Shown here: positions 27,906-37,251 of the stretch, in pieces
How the letters are laid out: every line of letters starts with the position of its first letter
Numbering within the stretch: the stretch's first letter is position 1
DNA from: Saccharothrix sp. ST-888
GTDB taxonomy: Bacteria; Actinomycetota; Actinomycetes; Streptomycetales; Streptomycetaceae
Length of the DNA: 64,000 nt
Direction: 5' to 3'
NCBI RefSeq assembly: GCF_000955975.1
Contig: NZ_JYJF01000021.1
Location: forward strand, 1-64,000
The notes under the pieces: model-generated
Database searches by the model: none
The model's input: the letters and a program-made list of their open reading frames with translations, nothing else
What the model was told of the DNA's origin: nothing
Program-made: the position numbers and the translations under genes

Positions 27906-30900
27906 TTGTCCGAGGCCTCGGGCCTGTCCCGCTCACCCACCTGCCCTGAACCGGCCGATTTCCGGCTCATCCTCCCGGCTCTCGCTGCCTGGGCAGCCGC
28001 CTTCACCGTCCTCGGTCTGGCTCCGGAGCACCGACCACTGTGCCTGCCTCTCGCCGGGCTCGCGGCGGCCGTCGCCCTGCTGCTCCTCGTACGGTCGGCC
28101 GGGCAGTACCGGCGTCCGTCCGTCCTGCTGGCCGCCGTCCTGCTCACCGCAGCTGCCGGGACCACCACCACCCTGCTGCACACGGCCGACCTCCACCGGG
28201 GGCCGCTGCCCGGGCTCGCTCACCCGCAGACCTCCGCCCCCGTCGACGGTCCTGGCTCCGTTGACGGTCCGGACCCCACCGACTCTGCCGACCCCACCGA
28301 CCCCGCCGATCCTGCCGACCCCGGCGGCGCCGTTGAATCCGCCGCTCCTGCTGTCCCGTCGAGCAAGTCGGGCTCCCAGAGGGCGGGGCCGCCACCGGAA
28401 CTGACCGTCAGCCTCACCATCGCGGGAGATCCCAGGGGGCACACCTCCCACGCACGTGGCACAGCCCCGGGCCAGTTCCTGCTGACCGTGGACGCCATCG
28501 TCGACAGCGTCACCCTCCCGCAGCCCGCGAGCCCGGCCGATGCTCGGGCCGGCTCCGCACCCGTACCCTCCAGCACGGCGCAGACCCCCGCTTCCCGCAC
28601 CGTCCGAACCCGGACTCCCGTGACCGTCATGGTCCGCGCCCAGGATGCCGACGGCTGGCGCGATCTGATCCCGTCCACCCGGCTGCGTACGGACGTACGC
28701 GTGGTCCCCGCACACGAAGGCGTCCAGACCGCCGCCGCCGTCCTGCTGGCGCGCGGCCGACCGGTCCTGCTCGCCCCGCCGAGCGTGCCGCAGCGGCTGG
28801 CCGGCCGACTGCGCTCCGGCCTCCGCGCTGCCTGCGAGCATCTGCCCGCCGACATCCGAGGTCTGCTGCCCGGGCTCGTCGTCGGTGACACCTCCCGGCT
28901 TCCCGACGACCTGGACGAGGCTTTTCGTGCCACGGACCTCGGCCACCTGACCGCCGTCAGCGGCGCGAACCTGATGATCGTGCTGACCGTCCTGGTCGGC
29001 GTGCCCGGCCAAGCCGGCACACCTGGACGCGGTGGGCTGGCCGGACGCCTCGGCCTGCCGCTGCGCACCACCGCCGTACTCGGCACCGGGCTGACGCTGG
29101 CGTTCGTGACGGTCTGCCGACCGGATCCCAGCGTGCTCCGGGCCGCCGCCTCGGGTCTGGTCGGGCTGCTCGCCCTTGGTACCGGACGGCCACGCCGGGC
29201 GCTCCCGGCGCTGTCCGCAGCCGTACTCGCCCTGGTCCTCCTCGACCCCTACCTCGCGCGCTCCTACGGGTTCGTCCTGTCGGTGCTCGCCACCACCGGT
29301 CTGCTCACCCTGGGCCCGCGCTGGACGGCGACGCTGCTCGAACGGCGCTGGCCGCACCACCTGGCCACCGCCGTCGCTGCCACGGCCGCTGCCCAGGCAC
29401 TCTGCGCGCCGGTCACGATCCTGCTGGCGCCCCGGGTCAGCCTGGTCGCGATCCCCTGCAACCTACTGGCCGAGCCCGCCGTCGTACCGACCACGCTGCT
29501 CGGGTTCGCCGCCCTCATCGCCGACCCGCTCTCCCACGCGGCAGCCCGCTTCCTGGCCGATCTGGCTGCGCTCCCCGTCGGCTGGCTGGCGGGCGTCGCC
29601 CGGTCGGGGGCTGCCGTCCCGGGTGCGCAACTCGCCTGGCCTGAAGGTGCGTTCGGAGCCGCCCTGCTCGCCGTTACGACGCTCGCCCTCGTCTGGGCGG
29701 CCCGGCCCTTCCTGCTCCCCGCCGGCTCCCGGGCTGTCTCGCTCACCCGCACCCGGCTCCCGGGCACCGCCCGAGCTCTGGTTCCGCCGACCCGTGCCCT
29801 GGCTCCGCCCGCCGGTACTCGGCCGACCCGGTTCGCCGGACGCCGCGTCAGAGCCGCCCTGGCGGCAGTCCTCGGTCTGCTCCTGCTGCTCGTCCTGCTG
29901 CGCCCGCCGCTGCTCACCAGGATCGCCACGGGTTGGCCGCCGAAGGGCTGGCAGCTCGTCATGTGCGACATCGGTCAGGGGGACATGACCGTTCTGCCCA
30001 TTCGCGCAACCGGCGACGAGACACCGGACAGCGCGATCGTGGTGGACACCGGACCGGACCCGCACGCCGCCGACAGCTGCCTGCGCGACCTCGGTATCAC
30101 GCGGATTCCGCTGCTGGTACTGAGCCACTTCCACGCGGACCACGCGGAGGGGCTGCCCGGGGTGCTACGCGGCCGCCGGGTGGGGGCGCTCCAAGTCACC
30201 ACCCTGGACACGCCGGTGGGGGAGTACGCCCGGGTGCTCGCCTGGGCGGCGGCCGCCGGTCTGCCGGTCCAACGCGCCCAGCGTGGTGAACACCGTTCCG
30301 CGGGGCCCGAACTCTCCTGGGACGTCCTGTGGCCCGACGGCACCCTCGGACCTGCCACTCCGGGAGCGAACAACGCCAGCATCGCCTTGCTGGCCTCGGT
30401 CGGTCCGTCCACCGGTTCGCTGCGGATCGCCCTGCTGGGCGATCTGGAGCCCCCGGCCCAGGCGGCTCTGCGCGCTCGGCTGACACCGCCCCGGGTGGAC
30501 GTCCTCAAGGTGGCCCACCACGGTTCGGGCAATCAGGACTGGGAGTTCACCGCAGCCCTGCACCCCCACCTCGCGCTCATCTCCTGTGGGAGCGACAACC
30601 CGTACGGGCATCCGGCACCCCGGACCGTCGCCCGGCTGCGTGCCCTCGGTTCAACGGTCCTGCGCACCGACCAGGTTGGCGACATCGCGATCCTCGGCAC
30701 CTCTGCCGCTCTCAGGGTGGCGACGCATCCCCACCGTCAGGGGTCCATGGCGCGAGCTCCGCCGCTCCGGTTCGGAGGCGCCGTACCGGGAGCCTTCACC
30801 CCCGGCACAGCGCCCGTCGGACAAGATGGACAACGCTCCGCCGGACCGGGCGACGCCCCCTGGCCTGCGTGCCTCGACCGCTCCGGCAACGGGATGCGGG

Positions 30901-31031
30901 GCGCTGGAATGAGGCCGGGTCAGCCTTCCTCGCGCCAGCCGTCCTGGTCGGCGGCGAGGGTGTCCAGCGCGGAGAGCAGCTCAGGGGTCCAGCCGGTCTC
31001 CTCCGGCGGGTCCACGACGACCAGCCACTGA
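27906..31031 (+). CDS. comEC: ComEC/Rec2 family DNA-translocation channel protein
   Basis: A polytopic membrane protein proposed to carry single-stranded DNA inward. It has an N-terminal helical hairpin region, an OB-like outer domain interrupted by an Asp/Pro-rich insert (about 28250-28330), the competence domain (GLLPGLVVGDTSRLPDDL, AVSGANLMIVL) with several helices, and a C-terminal metallo-beta-lactamase domain with SHFHADHAEGLPG and KVAHHGSGNQDWEF. TTG 27906 fits homologues best (about 18 residues before FRLILPALAAW); TTG 27846 is the only other start, and GGGAGG lies at 27885-27890. The homologous core ends near 30,730. The frame then continues about 100 low-complexity codons to 31031 and runs antisense through the 3' end of the next gene. 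Confidence 0.9.
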   Translation: MSEASGLSRSPTCPEPADFRLILPALAAWAAAFTVLGLAPEHRPLCLPLAGLAAAVALLLLVRSAGQYRRPSVLLAAVLLTAAAGTTTTLLHTADLHRGPLPGLAHPQTSAPVDGPGSVDGPDPTDSADPTDPADPADPGGAVESAAPAVPSSKSGSQRAGPPPELTVSLTIAGDPRGHTSHARGTAPGQFLLTVDAIVDSVTLPQPASPADARAGSAPVPSSTAQTPASRTVRTRTPVTVMVRAQDADGWRDLIPSTRLRTDVRVVPAHEGVQTAAAVLLARGRPVLLAPPSVPQRLAGRLRSGLRAACEHLPADIRGLLPGLVVGDTSRLPDDLDEAFRATDLGHLTAVSGANLMIVLTVLVGVPGQAGTPGRGGLAGRLGLPLRTTAVLGTGLTLAFVTVCRPDPSVLRAAASGLVGLLALGTGRPRRALPALSAAVLALVLLDPYLARSYGFVLSVLATTGLLTLGPRWTATLLERRWPHHLATAVAATAAAQALCAPVTILLAPRVSLVAIPCNLLAEPAVVPTTLLGFAALIADPLSHAAARFLADLAALPVGWLAGVARSGAAVPGAQLAWPEGAFGAALLAVTTLALVWAARPFLLPAGSRAVSLTRTRLPGTARALVPPTRALAPPAGTRPTRFAGRRVRAALAAVLGLLLLLVLLRPPLLTRIATGWPPKGWQLVMCDIGQGDMTVLPIRATGDETPDSAIVVDTGPDPHAADSCLRDLGITRIPLLVLSHFHADHAEGLPGVLRGRRVGALQVTTLDTPVGEYARVLAWAAAAGLPVQRAQRGEHRSAGPELSWDVLWPDGTLGPATPGANNASIALLASVGPSTGSLRIALLGDLEPPAQAALRARLTPPRVDVLKVAHHGSGNQDWEFTAALHPHLALISCGSDNPYGHPAPRTVARLRALGSTVLRTDQVGDIAILGTSAALRVATHPHRQGSMARAPPLRFGGAVPGAFTPGTAPVGQDGQRSAGPGDAPWPACLDRSGNGMRGAGMRPGQPSSRQPSWSAARVSSAESSSGVQPVSSGGSTTTSH

Positions 31032-31192
31032 GCGTCCTCGGCGTCGTCCTCGCCGGCCAGCGAGTCCCGGACTACTTCGAGTTCGCCCAGGTCGGGCCAG
31101 CGGGCGGAGAGCTCCTCGGCCACCTCGTCGGCGGCGTCGCGGTCGGGAAGAACGAGGAGTTGACGGGTGAAGTTCGTGGTCACCCGCACCAT
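30920..31192 (-). CDS. Small conserved acidic protein convergent with comEC
   Basis: A 90-residue acidic soluble protein: VTTNFTRQLLVLPDRDAADEVAEELSARWPDLGELEVVRDSLAGED, then AQWLVVVDPPEETG and LLSALDTLAADQDGW. The alternating strand and helix pattern suggests a small alpha/beta domain, perhaps ferredoxin-like. No family is recognised. The start is ATG 31192 or GTG 31183. It is transcribed toward comEC and the two coding regions overlap by 112 bp at their 3' ends; it is divergent from holA with 75 bp between starts. Sensible composition supports a real gene. Confidence 0.7.
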   Translation of the reverse strand: MVRVTTNFTRQLLVLPDRDAADEVAEELSARWPDLGELEVVRDSLAGEDDAEDAQWLVVVDPPEETGWTPELLSALDTLAADQDGWREEG

Positions 31193-31267
31193 TGTGCAGA
31201 TCCCATGGCCCGCTGGGGAGAGCGGGTCCGGACGTTGTTGTCGGCACAGCGTGCGATGCTGGTAAGG

Positions 31268-32263
31268 ATGGCCAGGAAGAGTGCACCCGACGATCTGCTC
31301 GCCCCGCTGACCCTTGCGGTCGGCCAGGAGGAGCTGCTGCTCGACCGTGTGGTGGCCCAGGTGGTGGCCGCTGCCAGGGCGGCCGATCCGGACACCGATG
31401 TACGCGATCTGGCTCCCGGTGCTCTCCAGCCCGGCGGTCTGGCCGAGTTGACCACACCCTCGCTCTTCGCCGAGCGGAAGGTCATCGTGGTCCGGGCCGC
31501 GCAGGATCTCTCCGCCGACTCGGTGAAGGAGGTCAAGGCGTACATCGAGGCGCCCGCCGACGAGGTGATCCTGGTGCTGGTGCACGCCGGTGGCGCGAAG
31601 GGCAAGGGCCTGTTGGACGCGGGCCGCAAGGCCGGTGGCCGCGAGGTGCAGTGCGCCAAGCTGACCAAGGCCGGTGACAAGCTCGCCTTCATCCGTGGCG
31701 AGTTCCGCACCCTGGGCCGCTCGGCATCGCCGGAGGCGTGTCAGGCCCTGCTGGATTCGCTCGGCAGCGATCTGCGCGAGCTGGCCGCCGCGTGCAGTCA
31801 GCTCACCGCCGATGTCGAGGGCACCATCGACGAGACGGTGGTGGCCCGTTACTACAGCGGCCGGGCCGAGGCGACGGGTTTCGAGGTCGCGGACCTCGCG
31901 GTCACCGGCCGGGCTGCCGAAGCACTGGAACGGCTCCGCTGGGCGCTGGCGGTCGGCCAGCCACCCACCGGCATCACGTACGCCCTGGCCTCGGGTGTCC
32001 GCAGCATCGGCCGGTTGGCGACGACCGGCCGGAACATGCGCCCGGCCGATCTGGCCCGGGAGTTGGGCATGCCGCCGTGGAAGGTCGAGCGGGTCCGTCA
32101 GCAGATGCGCGGCTGGACGGGCGACGCGGTCGCCACGGCGTTGACGGCGATCGCCAAGGCCGACGCGGCGGTCAAGGGCGGCTCGGACGACCCGGCGTAC
32201 GCGCTGGAGCGTGCCGTGGTCGCGGTGGCCCGCGCCGCCCGCTCCGGCGCCCGCCCGTACTGA
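31268..32263 (+). CDS. holA: DNA polymerase III subunit delta
   Basis: Clamp-loader delta subunit, which opens the beta sliding clamp. The 331-residue product has the family layout: an N-terminal AAA+-like region (DDLLAPLTLAVGQEELLLDRVV, TPSLFAERKVIVVRAAQDL), a middle region (LRELAAACSQLTADVEGTIDETVVARYYSGRAEATGFEVADLAVTGR) and a helical C-terminal collar domain (RNMRPADLARELGMPPWKVERVRQQMRGW). A P-loop is absent, as expected for delta. ATG 31268 lies after GTAAGG; an in-frame ATG at 31256 is possible. The comEC-holA-rpsT order is conserved in actinobacteria and Firmicutes. Confidence 0.95.
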   Translation: MARKSAPDDLLAPLTLAVGQEELLLDRVVAQVVAAARAADPDTDVRDLAPGALQPGGLAELTTPSLFAERKVIVVRAAQDLSADSVKEVKAYIEAPADEVILVLVHAGGAKGKGLLDAGRKAGGREVQCAKLTKAGDKLAFIRGEFRTLGRSASPEACQALLDSLGSDLRELAAACSQLTADVEGTIDETVVARYYSGRAEATGFEVADLAVTGRAAEALERLRWALAVGQPPTGITYALASGVRSIGRLATTGRNMRPADLARELGMPPWKVERVRQQMRGWTGDAVATALTAIAKADAAVKGGSDDPAYALERAVVAVARAARSGARPY

Positions 32264-32354
32264 GCCGTCGGCCCGCCCGTACCCGGGCGCCCCGGCCCCT
32301 GCCGAACGGGCCGTTCCAGGCCGAGTGAGCCCGCCCGGTCCGAGCCGCTGAGGG

Positions 32355-33155
32355 TCAGGCTCCGGCGGCTCCGCCGATGGCCTTGAGCACGTGCCGACTG
32401 TCCATCAGCAGTGCCTGTCGGATGCTGTCCTGGTCCGGCGGAGGCGTCTTGCCCACCTGGTACGAGCCCGACCAGCTCAGGTAGTACGTCAATGCGCCGT
32501 CGCGCACGTACAGCACCTGGGTGAGGTAGTGCCAGGACCGATCGATGCTGCTGGGATCGTCCAGGAAGCCGACGTACGCCTCCTGGCCCAGGTCGGGCAC
32601 CCCGGCGATCCGGTACCGGCGCTGTCCCAGGCCGGCCCGCTGGGCCGCGAACTCCGGGCGCGGGTCGGTCACCTTGTGCAGCTGTGCCTCCAGGAAGAGC
32701 GAGGAGTACTCGCTGTCGCCGTCGGTCTTCTTCAGGTACTTGCTGCAGTACATGTCGTCGAGGGCCGAGTGCCGGGTCGAGTAGTGGTACGGCGTGCCGG
32801 ACTGGGCCGGGTAGAGCTGGCTGAAGCGGCTCAGCCGGGCCGCGCCGCAGAGATCGTCCACCACGCGGTAGCCGCCCGGGTTCAGCGGCCCGGTTCCCCC
32901 GCCGCTCACCAGGCCCGGCACGGTGATCACCGCCGCCGCCCACACCGCCGAGGCCACCAGAGTGCCCGCCAGGCCCCACCACAGCGCCCGGCGCGGCCGC
33001 TGTCCGGGGGGTGGCGCGAAAACAGGCGTCGGCACGGGAACGGGCGTCGGCGGCGACGGGGACAGGCCGGCCGGCGGAAGCCCGTAGGCGGCCGGGGGCC
33101 CTGGGTAGCCGTAGCCGGAACCGAATCCGGACCCGGCATCGGTCGGCGATGACAT
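32355..33155 (-). CDS. Proline-rich single-pass membrane protein of unknown function
   Basis: A 266-residue protein with a Gly/Tyr/Pro-rich cytoplasmic N-terminus (about 1-55), one membrane helix (about 58-82, LWWGLAGTLVASAVWAAAVITV) and an outer domain of about 180 residues. The outer domain has two cysteines (VVDDLCGAARLSRF and DDMYCSKYL) that may pair. Streptomycetes carry many exported proteins with this Pro-rich/helix/outer-domain design; I cannot assign a function. It is encoded opposite to holA and ends 92 bp from its stop codon. Confidence 0.7.
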   Translation of the reverse strand: MSSPTDAGSGFGSGYGYPGPPAAYGLPPAGLSPSPPTPVPVPTPVFAPPPGQRPRRALWWGLAGTLVASAVWAAAVITVPGLVSGGGTGPLNPGGYRVVDDLCGAARLSRFSQLYPAQSGTPYHYSTRHSALDDMYCSKYLKKTDGDSEYSSLFLEAQLHKVTDPRPEFAAQRAGLGQRRYRIAGVPDLGQEAYVGFLDDPSSIDRSWHYLTQVLYVRDGALTYYLSWSGSYQVGKTPPPDQDSIRQALLMDSRHVLKAIGGAAGA

Positions 33156-33537
33156 CGGATGCGCCCCCAGAGGGTGTGCTGCGTGATCGGTCCACCGAAC
33201 GATATCGGTGATCGACCGACTGCACGGAGTGACGGCTGGGCGCGTTTCGACGTCACATCGAAGATCCGAGGCCCAAGGCCCTGTGTCCGAAGGCCCCAGG
33301 CCCGGAAACGCCGACAGGCGCCACAGTCGCCCGGTGTGGGCTGGACTGTGGCGCCTGTCGGTTCTGCTGCGAGTACCGCACCCGCGTGGCGAACGCAGGC
33401 CGCGTGCGGTACGGAGTCTTGTGCCTCAGCGCACCGGGTAGAGGGCCGGTCTGCGAGCTGAGGAAGGTGGTCGGGTGGAAAGCGGGTAGAGGGCCGCAGG
33501 TTCACGCCGACCGGTCCGGGCGAGGCCCGGAGTCGAA
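33156..33537. other. Intergenic region downstream of rpsT
   Basis: 382 bp with short GC-rich frames but no convincing gene. The one clear feature is the perfect inverted repeat at 33311-33361. Confidence 0.5.
33311..33361 (-). terminator. Perfect 17-bp inverted repeat downstream of rpsT
   Basis: CCGACAGGCGCCACAGT and its exact complement are separated by a 17-nt loop, about 180 nt beyond the rpsT stop on the minus strand and 155 bp upstream of the 33155 gene. It is most likely a terminator or processed RNA hairpin. Confidence 0.5.
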
Positions 33538-33795
33538 TCAGGCAGCGACGCGCTTGGTGATCGCGGACTTCTTGTTGGCAGCCTGGTTCTTGTGGATGAT
33601 GCCCTTGCTCGCGGCCTTGTCGAGAGCCTTGGAGGCGGCGCGAGCGAGCTCGACGGCCTTCTCGGTCTCACCGGCGGCAGCGGCCTCACGGGCCTTGCGC
33701 AGAGCGGTCTTCAGCGAGGACTTGACGGCCTTGTTGCGCAGGCGCGCCTTCTCGTTGGTCTTGTTGCGCTTGATCTGGGACTTGATGTTCGCCAC
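33538..33795 (-). CDS. rpsT: 30S ribosomal protein S20
   Basis: Small-subunit protein binding 16S rRNA. The 85-residue basic helical product begins [21 protein letters not shown], with [11 protein letters not shown] and [20 protein letters not shown], all typical of S20. The GTG start follows GAGG on the minus strand. It is monocistronic, between holA and lepA as in other actinobacteria, and has its own promoter at 33891-33920. Confidence 0.97.
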   Translation of the reverse strand: MANIKSQIKRNKTNEKARLRNKAVKSSLKTALRKAREAAAAGETEKAVELARAASKALDKAASKGIIHKNQAANKKSAITKRVAA

Positions 33796-33826
33796 GAAGG
33801 AGCCTCAGTCTGTGATGGATCGGTCT

Positions 33827-33840
33827 CGGGTGCGCACCCG
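33827..33840. promoter_or_regulatory. 14-bp palindrome in the rpsT leader
   Basis: CGGGTGCGCACCCG is a perfect palindrome in the predicted 5' untranslated region, about 30 nt before the start. It could form a hairpin used in autoregulation, which is known for S20 in E. coli but not shown here. Confidence 0.3.
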
Positions 33841-33890
33841 GTGCTCCTCGGTCTGCTGAGAGGGCATGCCGAGGCCAGGTGCAGCGCCCT

Positions 33891-33920
33891 ACGCTACCAG
33901 GGGCGCCCGTAGCAGCCCAA
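33891..33920 (-). promoter_or_regulatory. Candidate rpsT promoter
   Basis: On the minus strand, TTGGGC and TAGCGT are separated by 18 bp; this predicts a leader of about 90 nt. Confidence 0.5.
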
Positions 33921-34066
33921 ACCGGCGGCCCCGGCCCCACTCGCCTCACCAGTCTCACCAGTCTCATCGGCCGACCCTGTCTACCCCACCGGCCCCACCG
34001 GCCCCACCGGTTCTGCCCGGCTCCCGCAGCCCCCGCAGCTCCGACAGCTCCGGCGGGAGTCGCGGC

Positions 34067-34372
34067 TCACGCGCTGACCAGCGGCTCCCCGTAGTGCTCG
34101 ACCTCGGGGAACGGCGCGTAGTAGTGGTGCAGCAGGGCCCGCCACTCCCGGTACTCCGGTGATCCCCGGAAGCCCTCGGTGTGGTCGGCCAGGGTCTCCC
34201 ACTCGACCTGGAGCAGAAAGCGCGAGCCGTGCCCCTCGTCCAGGCAGCGCCGCAGTTCCAGTGTGCGGAAGCCCCGTTGGACCGCGATCAGCGGCCTGGC
34301 CTGGGCAAACGCCGCGAGGAACTCCTCCTCGCGGCCGGGCAGGACATCCAGCAGCGCACTCTCCAGGATCAT
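34067..34372 (-). CDS. Antibiotic-biosynthesis monooxygenase (ABM) domain protein
   Basis: A 101-residue single-domain protein of the dimeric ferredoxin-like ABM fold: [44 protein letters not shown], then [36 protein letters not shown]. Small ABM proteins include quinol or heme monooxygenases and many of unknown function. It lacks the Asn/Trp pattern of heme-degrading IsdG that I would need to claim heme. ATG 34372 follows GGAAGGA at 9 nt; a GTG two codons upstream is possible. It is divergent from lepA. Confidence 0.85.
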   Translation of the reverse strand: MILESALLDVLPGREEEFLAAFAQARPLIAVQRGFRTLELRRCLDEGHGSRFLLQVEWETLADHTEGFRGSPEYREWRALLHHYYAPFPEVEHYGEPLVSA

Positions 34373-34565
34373 GGGCACTGATCCTTCCCCACGCCGTGCC
34401 CTCCACGGAAGAGTTCAGGGGGAAGAGCTGGACGGCGCACAGGTCCGGCGTCGTGGGAAGATGGATGGAACCATTTCGATCGGACGAGACCGTCCGGTCC
34501 CCGGGAAGCCGGTCAGCGATGACCCGGACACCCCGGCCCCCGGACCAACGGAGAATCGGACCAAG

Positions 34566-36437
34566 GTGCCCGCGACCCCCAGCAATGTGCCAGAGCCCAG
34601 CCGTACCGACCCGGCGGTGATCCGCAACTTCTGCATCATCGCCCACATCGACCACGGCAAGTCCACGCTCGCCGACCGGATGCTGCAGATCACCGGTGTG
34701 GTGGACCCGCGCCAGATGCGTGCCCAGTACCTCGACCGGATGGACATCGAGCGCGAGCGCGGCATCACCATCAAGTCGCAGGCGGTCCGCCTCCCGTGGG
34801 CGCCGCGGACCGGTGAGAACGCGGGCACGACGCACATCCTCAACATGATCGACACCCCGGGCCACGTGGACTTCACGTACGAGGTGTCCCGCTCCCTCGC
34901 CGCCTGCGAGGGCACCATCCTGGTCGTGGACGCGGCCCAGGGCATCGAGGCGCAGACCCTCGCCAACCTCTACCTGGCGCTGGAGAACGACCTCACGATC
35001 ATCCCGGTCCTCAACAAGATCGACCTGCCGGCCGCCCAGCCCGAGAAGTACGCCGCCGAGATCGCGCACATCATCGGCTGCGACCCGGCGGACGTCCTCA
35101 AGGTCAGCGCCAAGACCGGTCTCGGCGTCGAGGACCTGCTCGACCACGTGGTCGACCGGATCCCCGCCCCGGTCGGCGTCAAGGACGCCCCGGCCCGCGC
35201 GATGATCTTCGACTCGGTCTACGACTCCTACCGCGGCGTGGTCACCTACGTCCGTGTGGTGGACGGCCAGCTCACCAAGCGTGAGCGGATCGCGATGATG
35301 TCCACCGGCGCCACCCACGAGCTGCTGGAGATCGGCGTCATCTCGCCGGAGCCGAAGGTGGCCGAGGGGCTCGGCGTCGGCGAGGTCGGCTACATCATCA
35401 CCGGTGTGAAGGACGTCCGGCAGTCCAAGGTCGGTGACACGATCACCTCGATGCACAAGGGTGCGACCGAGGCGCTGGGCGGCTACAAGGACCCGCGCCC
35501 GATGGTGTTCTCCGGCCTCTACCCGCTGGACGGCTCCGACTACCCGCTGCTGCGCGACGCCCTGGACAAGCTGCGCCTGAACGACGCCGCGCTGGTCTAC
35601 GAGCCGGAGACCTCGGTCGCGCTCGGCTTCGGCTACCGCTGTGGCTTCCTCGGCCTGCTGCACCTGGAGATCATCCGGGAGCGCCTGGAGCGCGAGTTCA
35701 ACCTCGACCTGATCTCCACCGCGCCGAACGTCATCTACCGGGTGGTCATGGAGGACGGCAGCGAGCACACCGTCACCAACCCGAGCGAGTTCCCGACCGG
35801 CAAGATCGCCGAGGTGTACGAGCCGATCGTGCGCGGCACCATCCTGGCTCCGAACGAGTTCGTCGGCGCGATCATGGAGCTCTGCCAGGCCCGCCGCGGC
35901 AACCTGCAGGGCATGGACTACCTCTCCGAGGACCGCGTCGAGCTGCGCTACACCCTGCCGCTCGCCGAGATCGTCTTCGACTTCTTCGACCAGCTGAAGT
36001 CCAAGACCCGCGGCTACGGCTCCTTCGACTACGAGCCCATCGGCGAGCAGAGTGCCAACCTGGTCAAGGTCGACATCCTGCTGCACGGTGACGCGGTGGA
36101 CGCGTTCTCCGCGATCGTGCACAAGGACAAGGCGTACAACTACGGTGTGATGATGGCCGGGAAGCTCCAGAAGCTGATCCCGCGCCAGCAGTTCGAGGTG
36201 CCGATCCAGGCCGCCATCGGCTCGCGCGTCATCGCCCGTGAGACGGTCCGCGCGATTCGCAAGGACGTCCTCGCCAAGTGCTACGGCGGTGACATCTCCC
36301 GTAAGCGGAAGCTGCTGGAGAAGCAGAAGGAGGGCAAGAAGCGGATGAAGATGGTCGGCCGCGTGGAGGTCCCGCAGGAGGCCTTCATCGCCGCGCTGTC
36401 CACCGACGCGGACGCCCCGAAGAGCGAGAAGAAGTAG
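34566..36437 (+). CDS. lepA: Elongation factor 4 (LepA), back-translocating GTPase
   Basis: Ribosome-bound GTPase related to EF-G. The 623-residue product has the P-loop AHIDHGKS (26-33), switch [23 protein letters not shown] (G3), NKIDLP (G4) and SAKTGLGV (G5). The EF4-specific C-terminal domain follows, ending in the basic [35 protein letters not shown] 34566 ([17 protein letters not shown]) matches Streptomyces homologues in length; ATG 34461 would add 35 residues. The lepA position next to rpsT is conserved. Confidence 0.96.
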   Translation: MPATPSNVPEPSRTDPAVIRNFCIIAHIDHGKSTLADRMLQITGVVDPRQMRAQYLDRMDIERERGITIKSQAVRLPWAPRTGENAGTTHILNMIDTPGHVDFTYEVSRSLAACEGTILVVDAAQGIEAQTLANLYLALENDLTIIPVLNKIDLPAAQPEKYAAEIAHIIGCDPADVLKVSAKTGLGVEDLLDHVVDRIPAPVGVKDAPARAMIFDSVYDSYRGVVTYVRVVDGQLTKRERIAMMSTGATHELLEIGVISPEPKVAEGLGVGEVGYIITGVKDVRQSKVGDTITSMHKGATEALGGYKDPRPMVFSGLYPLDGSDYPLLRDALDKLRLNDAALVYEPETSVALGFGYRCGFLGLLHLEIIRERLEREFNLDLISTAPNVIYRVVMEDGSEHTVTNPSEFPTGKIAEVYEPIVRGTILAPNEFVGAIMELCQARRGNLQGMDYLSEDRVELRYTLPLAEIVFDFFDQLKSKTRGYGSFDYEPIGEQSANLVKVDILLHGDAVDAFSAIVHKDKAYNYGVMMAGKLQKLIPRQQFEVPIQAAIGSRVIARETVRAIRKDVLAKCYGGDISRKRKLLEKQKEGKKRMKMVGRVEVPQEAFIAALSTDADAPKSEKK

Positions 36438-36449
36438 CACCACCGCAGG

Positions 36450-36477
36450 CGGGCCCGGAGCAGCAGCTCCGGGCCCG
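36450..36477 (+). terminator. lepA terminator
   Basis: Twelve-bp stem CGGGCCCGGAGC with its exact complement and loop AGCA, 13 nt after the lepA stop. Confidence 0.8.
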
Positions 36478-36528
36478 TCGGCGTACCGTCACCCTGGACC
36501 GCCGCGTCGTACCGCTGCCGCGCGGACG

Positions 36529-37134
36529 TCACCGCACGGTGGCGAGCACCCCGCCGGCGATGGCGGTCTTGGCCAGCCGGGCCGCCGTCCCGGTGAGGAC
36601 GGTCGGCCGCATCGAGTCGTCCGGGTGGATCAGCTGGAGCAGCCCGTCCCGGCGGCCGAGGCTGAGGCACTGCACGGCATAGCGGTAGCCGAACGGCTTC
36701 ACGGTCTGCCCGACGAGCAGCCTGCCCAGGTACCGGCCCTGCGGCAGGGCGGTGGCGCAGCCCATCCGGAGGGTGCCGATGCCCGGCACGGTGACCGCGG
36801 CGGCGTCGCCGATCACATGGACGTCCGGGTGCGAGACGGAGCGCAGCCGGTCGTCCACCACTGCCCGGCCCGCGCCGTCGACGGTCAGTCCGGCCTCGGC
36901 GGCCAGCTCGGGGACGGCCCTGGCCTGACGGTGCTCCACCTGGCGGCCGCGCAGGAGATGGGCGACGGTGGGCCACTGGCCGCCGCGGCCGGCGGCGGTC
37001 TCGTGCCGGCGGATCCGGTGGACGAAGCGCTCCTCGGGGGCGACCAGGGTGACCCGGTGGGTCCGCCCGGCCCGGGTGGCGGCGGCAAGTCCCGCGTAGC
37101 CCGCGCCCAGTACGACGATCTGCTTGCCCGTCAT
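36529..37134 (-). pseudogene. Internally deleted NDH-2-type FAD/NAD(P) oxidoreductase
   Basis: 201 residues where homologues have about 380. The FAD-binding N-terminus is intact (QIVVLGAGYAGLAAATRAG, RIRRHETAAGR) and so is the C-terminal part (VPELAAEAGLTV ... LRSVSHPDVHVIGDAAAV ... CLSLGRRDGLLQ). The middle, with the second Rossmann fold (the GGGLTGIE-type NAD(H) motif), is missing. The apparent junction, RQARA followed by VPELA, joins what should be about residue 75 to about residue 255. The frame is kept and the ribosome binding site (GGGAGG) is good, so a shortened protein may still be made; it should bind FAD poorly and NAD(H) not at all. It lies downstream of, and in the same direction as, the ECF41-type sigma gene, a pairing frequent in actinomycetes. 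Confidence 0.75.
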
Positions 37135-37251
37135 GGTGTCCTCCCGCTGTGCGATTGCCCTACGTGCGGATTCCGCGCGTTCGCCGAGAGGACGAGGTAC
37201 TCCGCCCGAGCGTGACCGTGACCTGCGTCACGGGCCTCGGGCGGAGACGCG

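Noticed and set aside
33156..33461. Plus-strand ORF of about 100 codons upstream of rpsT
   Set aside because: Arg/Pro-rich, no ribosome binding site, and it reads straight through the perfect inverted repeat.
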